Part shown: positions 38,901 to 39,179 of the stretch, one piece after another
Position numbering within the stretch: position 1 is the stretch's first letter
Layout of the letters: each line of letters begins with the position of its first letter
Source: Pseudomaricurvus alcaniphilus
GTDB lineage: Bacteria > Pseudomonadota > Gammaproteobacteria > Pseudomonadales > Cellvibrionaceae
Length of the DNA: 64,000 nucleotides
Assembly (NCBI RefSeq): GCF_011440395.1
Contig: NZ_JAAOIX010000012.1
Coordinates: 62,001 to 126,000 of the forward strand
Reading direction: 5' to 3'
Translations under genes and position numbers: made by a program
Notes under the pieces: model-generated
Databases searched by the model: none
Seen by the model: the letters and a program-made list of their open reading frames with translations, nothing else
What the model was told of the DNA's origin: nothing

Positions 38901-39134
38901 AACAAACTGGCGGCCGTCACCGCAGTGGCCGGTCTGGCGGGTTGGAAACTGGCTTCTGGCGAGAGTTCCAATTCAGTGAAGATTGTGCAGCGGGGATTTG
39001 ATAAGCTGCGTCACAAGCAGCGTCACGTTAAACGCTGGGATGAGCGCAAACAGTGTTTTGTTGGCGCTGGCGAAACAAAGCCTGTCGCCTGCAGCGCGTG
39101 GGAGCAAGCTTTCAGGAACACCAAGTTGCACTGA
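5919..39134 (+). CDS. Giant LEPR-XLL/DUF4347/RTX-repeat exoprotein, 11,071 residues
   Basis: A single uninterrupted frame of 33.2 kb encodes one of the larger bacterial proteins. GGAG lies 7 bases before the ATG. In order it has a basic leader (1-20), a LEPR-XLL-type motif (23-35), DUF4347 (about 150-375), RTX nonapeptide modules (376-1437), a long Asp/Leu-rich non-RTX part (1538-2948), further RTX-like repeats, a run of roughly 85-residue YNG modules (3521-5061), two diverged copies of a 260-residue RTX module, a helical part (7194-7927), an array of VIGDNG repeats (8314-9607), late RTX repeats, two jelly-roll-like domains (10321-10683), a HExxHxxGxxH motif (10812-10822) and a basic tail. 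There is no hydrophobic signal peptide. Cysteine is very rare; I noticed about six. The protein is probably secreted or held at the surface and calcium-stabilised, as an adhesin, matrix protein or multidomain exoenzyme. Its neighbours suggest dedicated export. The domain calls come from reading the sequence and the biological role is unknown. Confidence 0.93.
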   Translation: MNTFFRRGKKARKASKKKQNLQLEALENRVLLSADLGITVADLEQQDDANATEVISAELQLSNFDSSEFEPQIIAVDDSLTRLAEALAGAAAAATDEPEVAPAAGAESSAAAQQAESGATAASESPTATTATEDSAVAADPALTAADLYLLQRMQAAQIFIVDAAVPQLESVVRDLVNAESSAIADTISNLGATSAELPSLDSAATQADPEDGDDHTAKLLTASLPQQLALNADRDIKVFVLDSERDGVEQISSILDYFESVAAVHLLSHGSAGALFLGSSKLTSQQLKTNQSQLKRWGNALSDDGDLLLYGCDVANGEQGLEFVQQLALLTGADVAASDDATGNTAAADWELEQTVGLVQTSTFISSSLHGTLNTPTDGNDTLTASSGTLAGLKGDDTYDIDTISGNITITENKTEGDDTLDLSGVNQALTITIKKGDVVQVSNGTHTITATHIENIIGGQQNDTFIVEKGAKLAGELDGGGGTNTLKYTSTSNSYSNEVAIDFSVGSQADTGRASAIDGFAVGGIKRIQEAFGGKNDDILRGSDVADNLSGGAGDDTLQGNGGADILVGGEDDDTYRFSGSNWGGATITELLNQGSDTLDFSKVSSSLTFDINNPNLNISDGSQTISGVQHVEKLVAGSGSNSFVFRNDWATQIVVEAKSSASVSLDFSNVSDDLYFTIKANGKVEVADVDTRTGGHRAIIEQVDNITAGSGSNHFRFEAGAQISGNLMGGAGVNILDYSGFGQTIDQINSSAVAGIGGTLSTATNGTWQVLGSSKQDLLQATAGGQTLSGEGGDDVILGAAGNDTLTGGRGDDVLSGGGGTNSLAGNKGDDTYYISEGLGLDNIIEARKEGTDTVSFAGRAAQTSPALGAINPVTSDLTLTVSAAALTVKETVSSNNKLSIAADSFPYIENLVGGEGENKYTFVDNWGVGIVNSNKYYADRINIDDTHSASGKLGSLDFSAVTSDLVFVISEQSGVTQVTVTTVVGGKQYKVVASGIDSLVGGLGDNQYRFEGAPVLGGSLQGFSGSGSATLDFSAYDGGSGHGVKVDLAGTAKAVVDPANASLDTALVVGGISNINDLIGSDYDDELTGDASNNALSGGDGADVLKGGDGEDTLIGGKGSDTLQGEGHNDTYQVESSWTKIDIGQPLGQTDTITDNDGSNTLELSAIKKDLQVVLSDPLSGTGANIDVKVTLPGGVVKNTLSIANANSDWDINTGAGDDTVTVTAAASFGGDLDAGDGANTLDYYNGTDGSNGYAGSVNVNLSDTNSNGVNAGTATGFGSIAGIGDVYGSFASGGDIIIGDDQDNTIYVGRWADGDDAHTIIGGGGSDTASFANFTNSSFHIFADLGVDDAGVSDVTLDGDAGKIIAQVSEIVNLIGGAGNDTLSGNSSANLLDGGAGDDSLTGADGNDILIGGDGDDTLDGGADDDTYQFASGWGQDDIVEALDEGTDALDFSAVTENLTVNIGRDDAAAVAIVDAVKRGISVTDNSSPTANTVTLAAAADPATRSAGFNVEKFTGLKDTDTLEQANVILTAAMQDQLIAGLEAFKAIVEKTATLTELTDVLGFNVPLLGQGNDLASLLSSTAADVGAAIVELKTTIVAELDIRIAAMKTAFWGDAAATVNDDSADSDTDTLLGLTDDGLVTGNKLFSITPNTRLLEVGASFELATRTQSLDLDLGSTLSEIPGVDVNLSPNVTATASFDFALGIVESTAGDATPEYYIADPALNFDVSIFDDQLYASMNLGLIQAAIGGPGGSDPKGAVALELGLALAADGIISQTTLLNSLTTLESLLSFSADTDTGITADLPIVVDTSALGIDLPSLPVISLSTPSLPSIGSLSDLIDFFAVNMNWELPDLSDLFDLSSISLDQLLAMLSNGLDFLLDNFDFDLKIPGIDISLDDIFGQLPGIDGLEDMLADLRDLLSGIDPSIGLQGLEAWLNGLLDDLLPDTWPIPAFPSFDLGWDGFSLGIDFDFNFSLSDLLPNLELDFDIDLADLGLDFLGDAVTIAAGGELAVDAILDMNFDLDVELQEYAKALLGNSSTDLASYVYLGDDTGIDIEATVTGDNLNAQATLDLPIDIGFVIAGGVALASANASLGLNASSNGRYNLNQLSAGAFDASAGGNASIELPIFMGITDAGVGFLPMGGTEADLNGDGFGDNVLHAAFGFGIDGGGFTTDDLLIITPDFGGFDLLGWLNNPQNLLDGLGGFFDGIDDVAGAIDAIELPLIGGAQFDSLAGSLRDIRSLVLGDGSSGLQYELQQMIDNNETQVSAVILGLLRQELFDGLSGINSDLLSFVTPILDDNGEHQYGTDGKLLTKRPQSADDIQLVLNDAGELTFNLLFGGALIGEKLEFNSDGNIVAWQNNVQVVLDVNTGNVIQNDTNTTVVDSNVDPVGLPIDFSVGIPGLGLEADANIDVSLDYLLGLGLGLSLGDGVFLDTSGVNEDGEEIAMDVLAVLDTGNTPITGTLGFLQMDLLGNASLAGHLGVDLDGGADGRLTFGETPTLTVNAGAVAAADVQATASTLFDFLPQMTAGIEYNQVLGDASWSPGADFELEMGDPEVVLRDVTLDAGSVMGSFLGESLNVIKEIIEPTRPVIDLLTLEVDLGIAQLQLIDMAYLKLPAKTVDTAKKVINVFKSTLEFIDSLDSVGGVINFGDFYLTDAFLGDPDSQPSSSDLKAQDGSSRSAPTGGSDSTKKASKGPDQKGLDSSGEKSFRLPILEDPSTILGLITGKPVDLFWYDLPDLDLEFEYRKSFPVFPGLNAGIGGSVGVETNFDFGFDTSGFIQFQEADYATSEIWRIMNGFYLDDHGLENTAGDLDEITLRAALSASLSLGLGGLVEAGVEGGLEALIGFDLNDKLSQFDNGFPIGDGKMYGAELIDRISHGPQCLFDIHGSLSVFLEAFLWVGVDLGFSEITIFEARERFVDEIIATFEWECVHAAPEHISEKSGSEVKLKYSGSDSGGQHAYTVKQLDAADNTGGWTIETLFRQGFLDFDFYTSAELRELTTRLSSYDGHDLLVISTGQRVEVYKASEITTISTAGTKFDDHYRISNVDSHVQFINLATGDGNDLIEINLDGKAANGDANRKITIDTGDHNDIVTINGSADDTMGSIVIDGGAGDDRIKVAAAITANIFALGGTGSDSLRLDGEQSNYSLFAAFGGAGNDTIMGGDNTDFIFGDNNFDLNQIDNFISAAQTAAAGSGAINTSGTALAGVQAQSPADKGGMDAIFSYGGRDYVEGGDETVALVYSNKSDDAVVHVGTYFNGYDPELHNKVLSVYYKPDGTPLDMQDYMADGTLSASGLLLTDVILQNRHGDLIRTDAGDDTVFAGKGFDDINGGSGANYVDAGLGDDIIDARESSGTVLADEGDDVIEWLYEPGTNLVVDGGTGDDRLVATLQDQSDSGTSQGVYIFADSGAAVLAVDYAPGNSPQDLATIKAVDPADSSDTVDHISLTGVEALTLALEDGSDTLMIDDVIATDLRSIDVDAGSTLKTEFYADRDADNNKFASRADNHLQFLPFVADGSTGVTLIYMDQEINISSFDAAGIAAALNTALQLNIKADELNKAEFGGQERWIIDLAELGVDVDLNANYEFLSLRYNGVTEQAATAVANGGMNAQQADYFYRASLASGDYLYDANGDPQLTRHYIASTQASQAQEIEVGQGLDRITLYAGYQDNASINYGLGSSNSVDVYSWMTAEQVQAVLDGNSEFAGISVSDLYVDTNSNSIVDGAWSFSGATDTLAYSYQTQDYNGVLESIEDTRVVDTFYRATGFSAGSVSYLFENNEPVVAIESLLSGSSLSWADWMSGASLKYGNETASLATVGALVEEAKASATPDYTKATVALQTQLDNFSASGNIKPVQSESNGNPVWTVSERIAPAETVTYSIDNEADYLFYRGSYQALDLSGNDAADLLNVAAAIKQLTGRNVVVSDDGSHWSFSVPGALEKPLQFTDGADLSTALPTPVGAYVYSFAHAIAADAANVSLSYNGSAPESIDLSGDEAADLVSINAALSALNIGQDTSVSIVKDKWQVSVANPLAFDLQIIQPQATENAVDISTYLGDTTAAVTGKAFDLTLAQGAGSIELYTEVVENRAASTQTESQVRTEIEALAHVIPESISIIDTDPDSGVDWQVRYATLQTITIDNNSTDVSIKADIALNNKINIADVDVVDDGNGNWQISFATDAGGMQAVAYSALPDNLVVELPWQEYSLVSEERIFDRVAAENFQDVEQFIIPAMAGITGITLQLKAGSNTVDSIAIADVQDANELKTAFAALTGATAANIVVVEENGGWRVDLGQALADQQYFQLTGTRSDGSATTIQISNAIQQNVQQAISIPSGFTTYLLSYNNGTAKQVTETQLLNGSAFNLAAGYINTIDQAIASTDPQVTVTEFVDLDSSAPERVLHLTMLAGQDEYFNFVLQPVYETAAKDISNVSDTANISYMKTVEQLQQNGEWISLTESGNTAVFDFETNTNTTGEFLSAFQVVERELPRQILKDVWDFNAEGIAEKTGAKDWFLDPRIIVDDKVDAISIFGSDSLNDRFVVGNEIINRGVEGLEEIHFDVMQVTHTQETVADDWVVITLRSLTLDYEADNSGTLVNDTVNIDALGGHDTLLAGAVPNRPDVVAGKDVLLGKVVNQLGLFGGSGNDQIVGSLFEDYIDMGDGINRVTGGEGIDSFVNSGTGASSNTLIESFGTSNSTFVLTDDSLAITFEKKTTEEINGELVAETKEVTETESDANGNGIGLFDYFYLYGGAFDDSFGIGDFTKQAVLDGTEGGDTYTLTLSGNLSGASNVRVVDSGQGIDTDSVILQGSDADDTIQLDVEVSTSDYELVMTGDTATLSYNGVAAQIDLGSIGSGLDPNAAAGGISTQAKRDHIEASIEALAGINDATVSGDGTFTKPWRISLVDVDDTSLLLTATSSGDSLTGITTAFVQRLDAGIADQLLAGAPDIDSMFDNPINKSQLFNRIAGTASDGESFTLNYHDTSVSFSYDAQSSDSYSAQLLAALQQIDATVQLLGDGTEQSPWLVTFDSAVQNAKGDFYLLTLSGGVASDFTNPADIADAAAETRASGDLSATGNYQRVYYNYTTERVSIHGRAGNDTFIADDTAAAIRVHGDQGNDNFLIGRVLKTKTVTVDGQQVQIIDDADTDGDGIGDGITAGVSYNAEFFGGSGDDYFEVNHNVGELKLFGESGDDTFFLKAHKVERDNEIVEDDGGKITTGAGDEEGTVDERDKDILLDYIENNRVEIFGGSGFDTVVIAGTALEDKFYIYTDNDGQQYLFGAGLKLDNIDSIERLALVTGAGDDQVWLYGLDEGLSLLLNLGSGDDTLHLGGAQQEFTVTYPDSSASYTATQTVLQEILTNTALTTDNISLARRTLTQTEKDAAFREFYAKWYPEGADPTKVSMTPEHWNLLEANVAVALYHFANAVENTDTYIYDPYNEWVTHSTNLLFWQVQWSHWHDNFDASKVPFTDQSNISRFSTYEMNTSAIRAMLDDTTPLNYLNSGSSGNNNFYASLVNGTAPKMQARLPIDGVLELMKGNNIWIDGYRGGGFGQLSVDDLLYDEFLRYAVDYALAGDLIHVHDPIDIHGQNDILGDSLYTTQVQNKGNMPHAPGVGDKWHMNRPIQNNYSGGDLLADLLALFYKVEATNDVDYNQVETWTAKATEGLATYRFDTLPERSETRYLPESYDLSRIAGVVRVAGAAGDDSVIVTAESSAANTTLVADLQAQTLELGDFSFSATPPASSVVAEIEARIAAGETVSQNDLNLVDDYYYDDAHTISHFDVQDALIRAHKELDIGVLDKLLNNQIVDVSVDISIDRVVPDSGNNPDPDGLFNRTLQSVLTDVSAAHGVVAAATVIWDNTSGTTIAADRAAWFDSLLDFANRGLELIDQLPSNTTVPEGTQFSLTALNAFINSDELADLKTLNGSLFDNLSAALNNLLSYITLDIVNTDSKTANLETIGDSGLNVYLPNSHGTVTSSGVQLSTYIAERSYRDDLWSQYDVDLGNLWNSRLDLANSSIGFLDRLVAKPDKDGNDSEAVALTTQGNADPTLVKIVTFGLPGANNLLVGEGDTATEDLAANKVEMLKEYVQQLNSLNDAYYTQSYYSVDGAGDKVLSAVAINRVNGLVDGVEALENNVYLTAENWNDYVTAVGQTGMVDFDFTDANVKNLIETAFAQTQRTDIKAPVEDGTRVKLDNSGRIGYFDIQTVKDDNNFFLPSLIQIREDFSQAVTVTAQEGYVTAKANAYDVVYDTLTLSEDGQDLNYGFFLNSFENIDLNLNTISSADTELDVGTTRYIEDLVITTGAGADKLNIDSSAPLSTLLVDTNGGADIVDIAASATASLVLTTDAGEDQVTLTELTGSISIDTGDDSDTITLSDEFAANGAIIEVDGGAEGDIYTFTVASAMTGGSLINLNDTGLTGDDTLLYKGSSDRLNGDLIQLDTINARTLAAFGAFGSKLGKEGEGLLISHFDNVAADINAVDLDDTDALMAVKKTTLSDPNNYQVLNYTSLEKITIHTGDGDDKVISDDTTKEIDIFGGKGDDEFYIGSILGTDEVSVEGRLIDIVTEVTNGNSFKMNIYGGDDNDYFEVNHNSEDIGLYGDKGDDTFFIKALLTLNEDEDLVELENKVATVSGTFGDNSEVSDSDDDVRQVDVDSLVYVENANIKIDGGAGFDSVAIVGTALSDTFYIFTEEDPNTQETVQRIYGAGVKLRELLNIERIQIITGAGDDRVYIYGVDMGAVADMVINTGTGSDTIYFGGPELEFDLNFPTRKRTDFATVDGYEGGGTAAVNFGLDIELSSHLDRIVPFEVVTPAQTLTKKVAAAPTLAGILNPVLVQDPDGYIDTIVFNNQAGPNELTFEDRDLLKKEIITDVTKVTFPTTSSTNSAGETDLIADLVTRDLSNATAAEIAAIAEVKELVNDYLQNQVIFTDRYNDPDTDTGPGLISRLAALTGNQAEVVTIADGVSYAVFQNTLEDDDSITTARQQLFDFLQGTGYTINYNITNPSGTQDLYEITSISNGSNQLAFEAQYSETFKDGDTFLDLIGVSLVTAVAMDVELGSGYLKPTDSSDPNNLQYWNVARTDELNTVYVSGESPKVYFDALEEIKLNLDATEASTLILNNDRYSGLTFVQGGAENDNFEVQSIAGQTFLRGGAGNDTFTVGQGTVDQIDSELFLLGEEGTDSIVVHSEDLTGTTDVVLEKNTVQHDLQQEKLSKVTNALELDIDDSTTEGAAENAAIGAELETESVAYAEEVAQKVDGADLQAIALQAANELGISLEAALEATKAAFEAQVDDLISDQQNILTSFLQSSLVNYFNARNAVATKEASVARIEARLESRADSAVRQIFGSWDLWKDQVLAPTSAWLTANKGNWSAWYLYFSVGNPQDFDANRVLANYNATTKILTLPLKMRIYGDGISSGYKIGNGGWNALDQILPTATTYIIPVNSHLENQLATIKSLKAQSLAANKELEALRAELKGATAPLKSYFTNAAGTTYGLSNTVLDNFFTDAKLRGSATAAATALIENVAIGVPARLATIASEIDSTSAATLTALDDAIADAHALATAVDNVATRIDALTTELSNLRSVLDGTPGTTDPWDKWVYLLRSEFLADVQFNAETIELGSIKTLWNAIPNAAGYSAATTFNGLSDPTWQQALDLFDDTDFKGVVSAYKLAQALAGDFDNYNSAQYENYRAAHRNILKFETARLYLENGFNFETFKTDYQDNITQLNTVVALLDSIKLESQYKAQLASLQADKLELDAIVNHNAAVVAFFQDRLNTAIAAKDALVDPDSQMRRDYKVTFNYFFGLSITIDLGFSAYSKDARYIAAQKAIDSAQADLNAATSKSLKAQADQAALGALGTNPDQSDATGIIGDISQKLVAVQAELNASNVDLDALKETLDQQYKFLRNLSRVAIAVLSETRANAAQDFEDTSSLVAEVLSYANNYIVTSAPGIAADPDTGLYSSADFSAGPSGNSVVATRTEWDSFQVLSLTGLNSGGIHADYDSIENFTVHLGDSEDTVTIKDSLGQSNSEVTVNTGDGKDDFTVAKAQNLDGIVGTVVIDAGTDGEENTLSIDDGNDSSNNDFTMTNALRTGYTSLAESSQGTIHYKGSFEQIDGSAGVQLQTGSGNDDISIDGVIADAFTLVQSGAGDDNITVTSNTVRSDSKTSLTIRGELGADIIDASKAGFQLTIEGNEGDDIIFGSAHDDTLSGNEDNDLIFGGLGIDIIFGHAGNDLLLGDVGGVTLEVANIGPVTVDYATVDAEDSSGLKFNYQYLREGTILELMSGLTGDTTSNADTIDGGDGDDTLIGGADKDIITDDSGSSLVLGDHGLVTYLAGMTAAVASRHSDEGDDDDITLTDGNNTVIGGSGKDWIKSADGTDLVLGDNGDVSWTDGLLVSILSTAPAAGDNDDIDLGNGDKTVIAGVGNDTVDTGTSGIHRVIGDNGEITYDAGALRTMSSSSDTNGGQDTITLSGDTNQVIGGSDNDIITVSTASSTDHVLGDNGSMTYVGSPSDEQLRNMKSLLNETGGDDTITLGSGDKVVIAGKGKDGVLTTVASTGTRYVIGDEGEFDYDTNNILQTAKSTSTEGDDDTITLGGVSGSDVNVVIGGVGGDDIDTDNSTDYILGDNGELQWTGGLLDSITSSNESFGGADDIDLGNGFKTVIAGVGNDTVDTGTSGIHRVIGDNGEITYDAGALRTMSSSSDTNGGQDTIILSGDTNQVIGGSDNDIITVSSASSTDHVLGDNGSMTYTGAIGDEQLGNMHSLLLQTGGGDDTITLGSGNKVVIAGIGADTVQTAPDSIGTRYVIGDEGEFDYDTSGTTNILQTAKSTSTVGDGDTLTLGGASSTDVNVVIGGVNGVAGTDVIDTGDSTDFILGDNGIIQWTAGIIDSMASDDEGAGGSDDIDLGDGSKTVIAGVGNDTVDTGTSGIHRVIGDNGAIDYDATAAGALRSIQSTSDTNGGQDEITLSGDTNQVIGGSDNDIITVSTASSTDHVLGDNGSMTYTGAAGVEQLSNMKSLLNESGGDDTITLGSGDKVVIAGKGEDEVLTTTASTGTRYVIGDEGEFDYDTSGLTNILQTAKSTSTDGGDDTLTLGGVDGNDINVVIGGVGNDDIDTDNSTDYILGDNGEITWADGLLVSIVSQDEAAGGTDDIDLGNGFKTVIAGVGNDTVDTGTSGIHRVIGDNGEISYTAGALRSMKSTSDGNGGEDEITLSGDTNQVIGGSDNDIITVETGSSTDHVLGDNGSMTYTGDAGEEQLSNMQSLLLQTGGGDDTITLGSGDKVVIAGIGADTVQTTLDSIGTRYVIGDEGEFDYDTSGTTNILQTAKSTSTVGDGDTLSLGGASSTDVNVVIGGVNGVNGLAIDDIDTGDSTDFILGDNGEMTWSDGLLVSIVSQNTAAGGTDDIDLGDGDKTVIAGMGSDFVDAADGLHRVIGDNGRLDYSAGVLDVMQSTAHGDGGNDAITLAGTNAVIGGFGTDTITTLGGDDIIIGDNGSIDYTASILIKSTDIDETTGAKDIIDAGAGFNVVLGGAGGDEIDSAGDDDIIIGDHGEVYFNDAGALKHVINTLPSIGGADIINAGAGDNIVFGGYADDQISVGMGNNIVIGDNGAWVCNPVDGSVQITSTDGGNDQGGNDIIEGGGGDDIFFGGIGDDVIDGKAGNDLIFGDQAVLTSRAGAANTNPRYRALQGGLLYDNQGEELVDMSQQFSGPSADIPTWSNWTITVGDGLDDLFGNDYLAGGADNDTIFGQRGNDTIQGDGSIASWLDETNSVSVGASRDANGLLQIQASFESSTDGDDYIEGGGENDVIFGNLGQDDIIGGNSELFGLTDASQRGDGADLLFGGAGTATDRNHSGDASASGHARDADMIIGDNGNIFRIVGINGSANADQYLNFNYDNYNSDTGSLHKITVRAAQLLDYTPGGHDFDAVAAATDLGAADEVHGESGDDFIYGMVGNDLLFGDGQDDDIIGGQGHDWVSGGSGDDGVLGDDGRIYTSRNSSSYGESLNGIDPLLASDPNTRASNGNVLNELITTPGKVQSAVINVAGQLKKTVDLTPFSVGPNGDPLFDAAHADDIIYGGWGNDFLHGGSGDDAMSGAEALQEFYDNPGNLGDVLAYSATTGEFAAYDEYEPRTRIANFLLNFSAGEGTLVEGSIYSDGNDILFGDLGNDWLVGGTGNDNMYGGWGDDLLNADDDQGADGDLNDTPDTHASYEDRAFGGAGRDRLIGNTGGDRLIDWAGEFNSYIVPFAPFGNFTISRTLQPQLQEFLYALSAGDGADATRAADTGSDPDRNGEPEGELGLVRQQDFAWRDQTGAPDDPQPGNIPGGPRDVLRSANFNTGNMDSFAVDSGSWAVSGGALQVAAESLGADAAAVYHIEDAVPNYFEVQASVSVVKPTSGWKANSYIIFDYQAEEDFKFAGLNVSTNKLEIGHRDASGWHVDKQSSFQGGIKADRTYNLLLSVNGLNVTLLVDNKTTFSHTFTPRVIDGWSVGLNYGLVGMGSDNSRGVFDNIAVQILPPQITFQALEEFDSGTDPYFDAAAPGWEVIDESYRATPAGDKAISLLDLGVDSLNVSSILELAATLNTEGRAGLVFDYYDSDHFKFVAIDAATDQVIIGHHTAKSGWVTDATYAKEIDVGTDYRLSLSLKGTSVSVEIDGNVVLGYVFNAATVDGRFGLLATDGVANFDDVEVKTNDLAFEESPETLLAAAAPTQQLASAPLPALTAEQLGATVQAAIARLASTLDAAQLEALHNTAVRIADLPGLQLGTYDKGVIWIDREAAGWGWFVDATAASDSEFRLLADGSLQAGDEAAGRMDLVSVLFHEMGHVLGHGHGATDHDAEQGDWMDATLAAGTRELPAWIDAKLLATYAGAFSRPDATVSRPVSPGAKIKAAARQADTMAADTPAPDTILQARLKQLRASHEHLLVPLPEQPLTAAELVTTSVDAAGQSVDAAGQSEPAAAVTEVTASPNQAPMTQSRQAEVSATETDTDELTISAVLPGSDGDNKLAAVTAVAGLAGWKLASGESSNSVKIVQRGFDKLRHKQRHVKRWDERKQCFVGAGETKPVACSAWEQAFRNTKLH
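5985..6023 (+). other. LEPR-XLL-type N-terminal motif of the giant protein
   Basis: Residues 23-35 read LEALENRVLLSAD. The known LEPR-XLL signature of very long bacterial proteins is close to LEPRVLLSAD; here LEPR is replaced by LENR and LLSAD is intact. It follows a strongly basic stretch (RRGKKARKASKKK). No hydrophobic core follows, so this is not an ordinary Sec signal peptide. I infer that it is the export or sorting signal read by the downstream machinery. Confidence 0.8.
6366..7043 (+). other. DUF4347 domain of the giant protein
   Basis: Residues about 150-375 match the DUF4347 pattern found at the start of many giant surface proteins. They contain an IFIVDAAVPQLESVV opening, VFVLDSERDGVEQIS, then VAAVHLLSHGSAGALFLG, LLLYGCDVANGEQG and ADVAASDDATGN. 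The SHG and YGCD blocks resemble the His and Cys positions of caspase-like (CHAT/C25-type) folds. A cryptic self-processing protease is possible but unproven. Confidence 0.8.
7045..10230 (+). repeat. First RTX calcium-binding module series
   Basis: Clusters of GGxGxDxUx nonapeptides occur, for example GGAGDDTLQGNGGADILVGG near 7576, others near 8293 and 9223, and a long run near 10060-10220. They alternate with modules containing a W (NWGG, DWAT, NWGV, GWGQ) followed by a TLDFSxVSSxLTFxI-type strand. In known RTX proteins such repeats bind calcium and fold into beta-rolls after secretion. The alternation suggests about four to five composite modules. Confidence 0.85.
10530..14760 (+). other. 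Asp/Leu-rich non-RTX segment of the giant protein
   Basis: Residues about 1538-2948 lack RTX nonapeptides. A central part (about 11400-12050) is dominated by Asp, Leu, Phe and Ile in an alternating pattern, for example LDFDIDLADLGLDFLGD, with many SLSDLL/LDDIF elements. The flanks have longer non-repetitive sequence including IDFSVGIPGLGLEADANIDV. I do not recognise a family. The alternation suggests amphipathic strands or short helices that may bind calcium or lipid, but this is speculative. Confidence 0.6.
15040..16070 (+). repeat. Second RTX-like repeat cluster
   Basis: GDGNDLIEI, GDHNDIVTI, GGAGDDRIKV, GGTGSDSLRL, GGAGNDTIMGGDNTDFIFGD and, after an insert, AGDDTVFAGKGFDDINGGSGANYVDAGLGDDIID show the RTX calcium-binding pattern. 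The inserted segment (about 15470-15850) is non-repetitive. It separates the Asp/Leu-rich region from the YNG-module region. Confidence 0.75.
16480..21100 (+). repeat. Diverged ~85-residue YNG-type modules
   Basis: Several related modules share a strand such as VSLSYNGSAPESIDLSG, a helix such as EAADLVSINAALSALN and a closing strand such as VSIVKDKWQVSVANPLAFDLQ. Clear members start near 16480, 17590, 17845, 18330, 18630, 20400 and 20815; the last contains SFTLNYHDTSVSFSYDAQ and later GDGTEQSPWLVTFDSAV. Similar modules are a known component of giant LEPR-XLL proteins, and no function is established for them. Divergence is high, so boundaries are approximate. Confidence 0.6.
21157..21933 (+). 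repeat. Large RTX-related module, copy A
   Basis: About 260 residues beginning NYTTERVSIHGRAGNDTF and running through YFEVNHNVGELKLFGESGDD, GGSGFDTVVIAGTALEDKFY and TGAGDDQVWLYG to LGGAQQEFTVTYP. It aligns along its whole length with the module at 25421-26211, sharing FEVNHN, GDDTFF, GFD-V-I-GTAL, YIxT, YGxGxKL and IERxxxxTGAGDD. This is an internal duplication that has diverged considerably. Confidence 0.75.
21934..22980 (+). other. Non-repetitive Trp/His-rich island in the giant protein
   Basis: Residues about 5340-5687 interrupt the RTX sequence. They contain unusual amounts of Trp, His, Tyr and Arg: REFYAKWYPEG, LLFWQVQWSHWHDNFD, DLIHVHDPIDIHGQND and GVGDKWHMNRPIQNNYSGGD. This looks like a folded domain, not spacer sequence. 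The HVHDP/DIHGQ region could be a metal site. I do not recognise the family. Confidence 0.55.
25421..26211 (+). repeat. Large RTX-related module, copy B
   Basis: About 263 residues beginning NYTSLEKITIHTGDGDDKV with YFEVNHNSEDIGLYGDKGDD, GGAGFDSVAIVGTALSDTFY and ITGAGDDRVYIYG, ending GGPELEFDLNFP. It is the second copy of the module at 21157-21933. Each copy is followed by unrelated non-repetitive sequence, so the copies may act as structural bases that carry different inserted domains. Confidence 0.75.
27500..29700 (+). other. Helical, coiled-coil-like segment of the giant protein
   Basis: Residues about 7194-7927 are rich in Ala, Glu, Leu, Lys and Gln and poor in Gly-Asp repeats. Examples are VNYFNARNAVATKEASVAR, KSLKAQSLAANKELEALRAE and YKAQLASLQADKLELDAIVN. 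The heptad-like spacing suggests antiparallel coiled coils separated by short folded parts. The segment sits between RTX-like sequence and the VIGDNG array and may act as a rigid spacer or stalk. Confidence 0.65.
30860..34740 (+). repeat. VIGDNG repeat array with nested higher-order periodicity
   Basis: About 22 tandem sub-repeats of 57-65 residues share the pattern xxVIGDNGxxxY..L..S....GGxDxITLGxGxxxVIGGxGxD. From 31191 to 34166 they form four units of 726, 750, 744 and 756 bases, each made of four sub-repeats (IHRVIGDNG, DHVLGDNG, RYVIGDEG, DYILGDNG). Units 1 and 3 resemble each other most, as do units 2 and 4, so the array is also two copies of a dimer of about 1.5 kb. Flanking sub-repeats on both sides are more diverged. 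The RTX-like GGxGxD elements suggest a continuous beta-solenoid. Confidence 0.88.
34620..36600 (+). repeat. Late RTX repeat cluster
   Basis: RTX nonapeptides reappear as GGNDIIEGGGGDDIFFGGIG, AGNDLIFGDQ, GGADNDTIFGQRGNDTIQGD, GGGENDVIFGNLGQDDIIGG, GMVGNDLLFGDGQDDDIIGG and GGWGNDFLHGGSGDDAMSG. They are separated by loops of 40-90 residues. The cluster is just before the jelly-roll-like domains and resembles the C-terminal calcium-binding region of classical RTX exoproteins, but a typical type I secretion signal does not follow it. Confidence 0.8.
36880..37968 (+). other. Two tandem concanavalin/LamG-like jelly-roll domains
   Basis: Two related beta-rich domains of about 175-185 residues lie at residues 10321-10506 and 10511-10683. 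Shared elements are FDYQAEEDFKFAGLNVSTNK / FDYYDSDHFKFVAIDAATDQ, IGHRDASGWHVD / IGHHTAKSGWVTD, a YxLxLSLxGxxVxVxVD strand pair and a closing FDNIAV / FDDVEV. This pattern matches LamG-like or concanavalin-type folds, which usually bind carbohydrate. The ligand is unknown. Confidence 0.7.
38130..38470 (+). other. C-terminal metzincin-type metalloprotease motif
   Basis: Residues 10812-10822 read HEMGHVLGHGH, an exact HExxHxxGxxH zinc site with catalytic Glu10813. A possible Met-turn lies 13 residues on, at Met10835 (GDWMDATL). The motif is preceded by GVIWIDREAAGWGWFVDAT, a segment seen before similar motifs in giant LEPR-XLL proteins. The domain is small, so it may be a reduced matrixin-like peptidase or a structural relic. 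Self-cleavage or release from the surface is a possible role. Confidence 0.7.
38712..38753 (+). repeat. 21-base perfect tandem duplication
   Basis: Two adjacent identical 21-base units encode SVDAAGQ twice in the linker after the metalloprotease motif. Identity at every base points to a recent slippage or duplication event that keeps the frame. Confidence 0.9.
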
Positions 39135-39179
39135 AGTTAGATAATTATAACTTTTCACTAACAGACAGCGGGAATAAAA

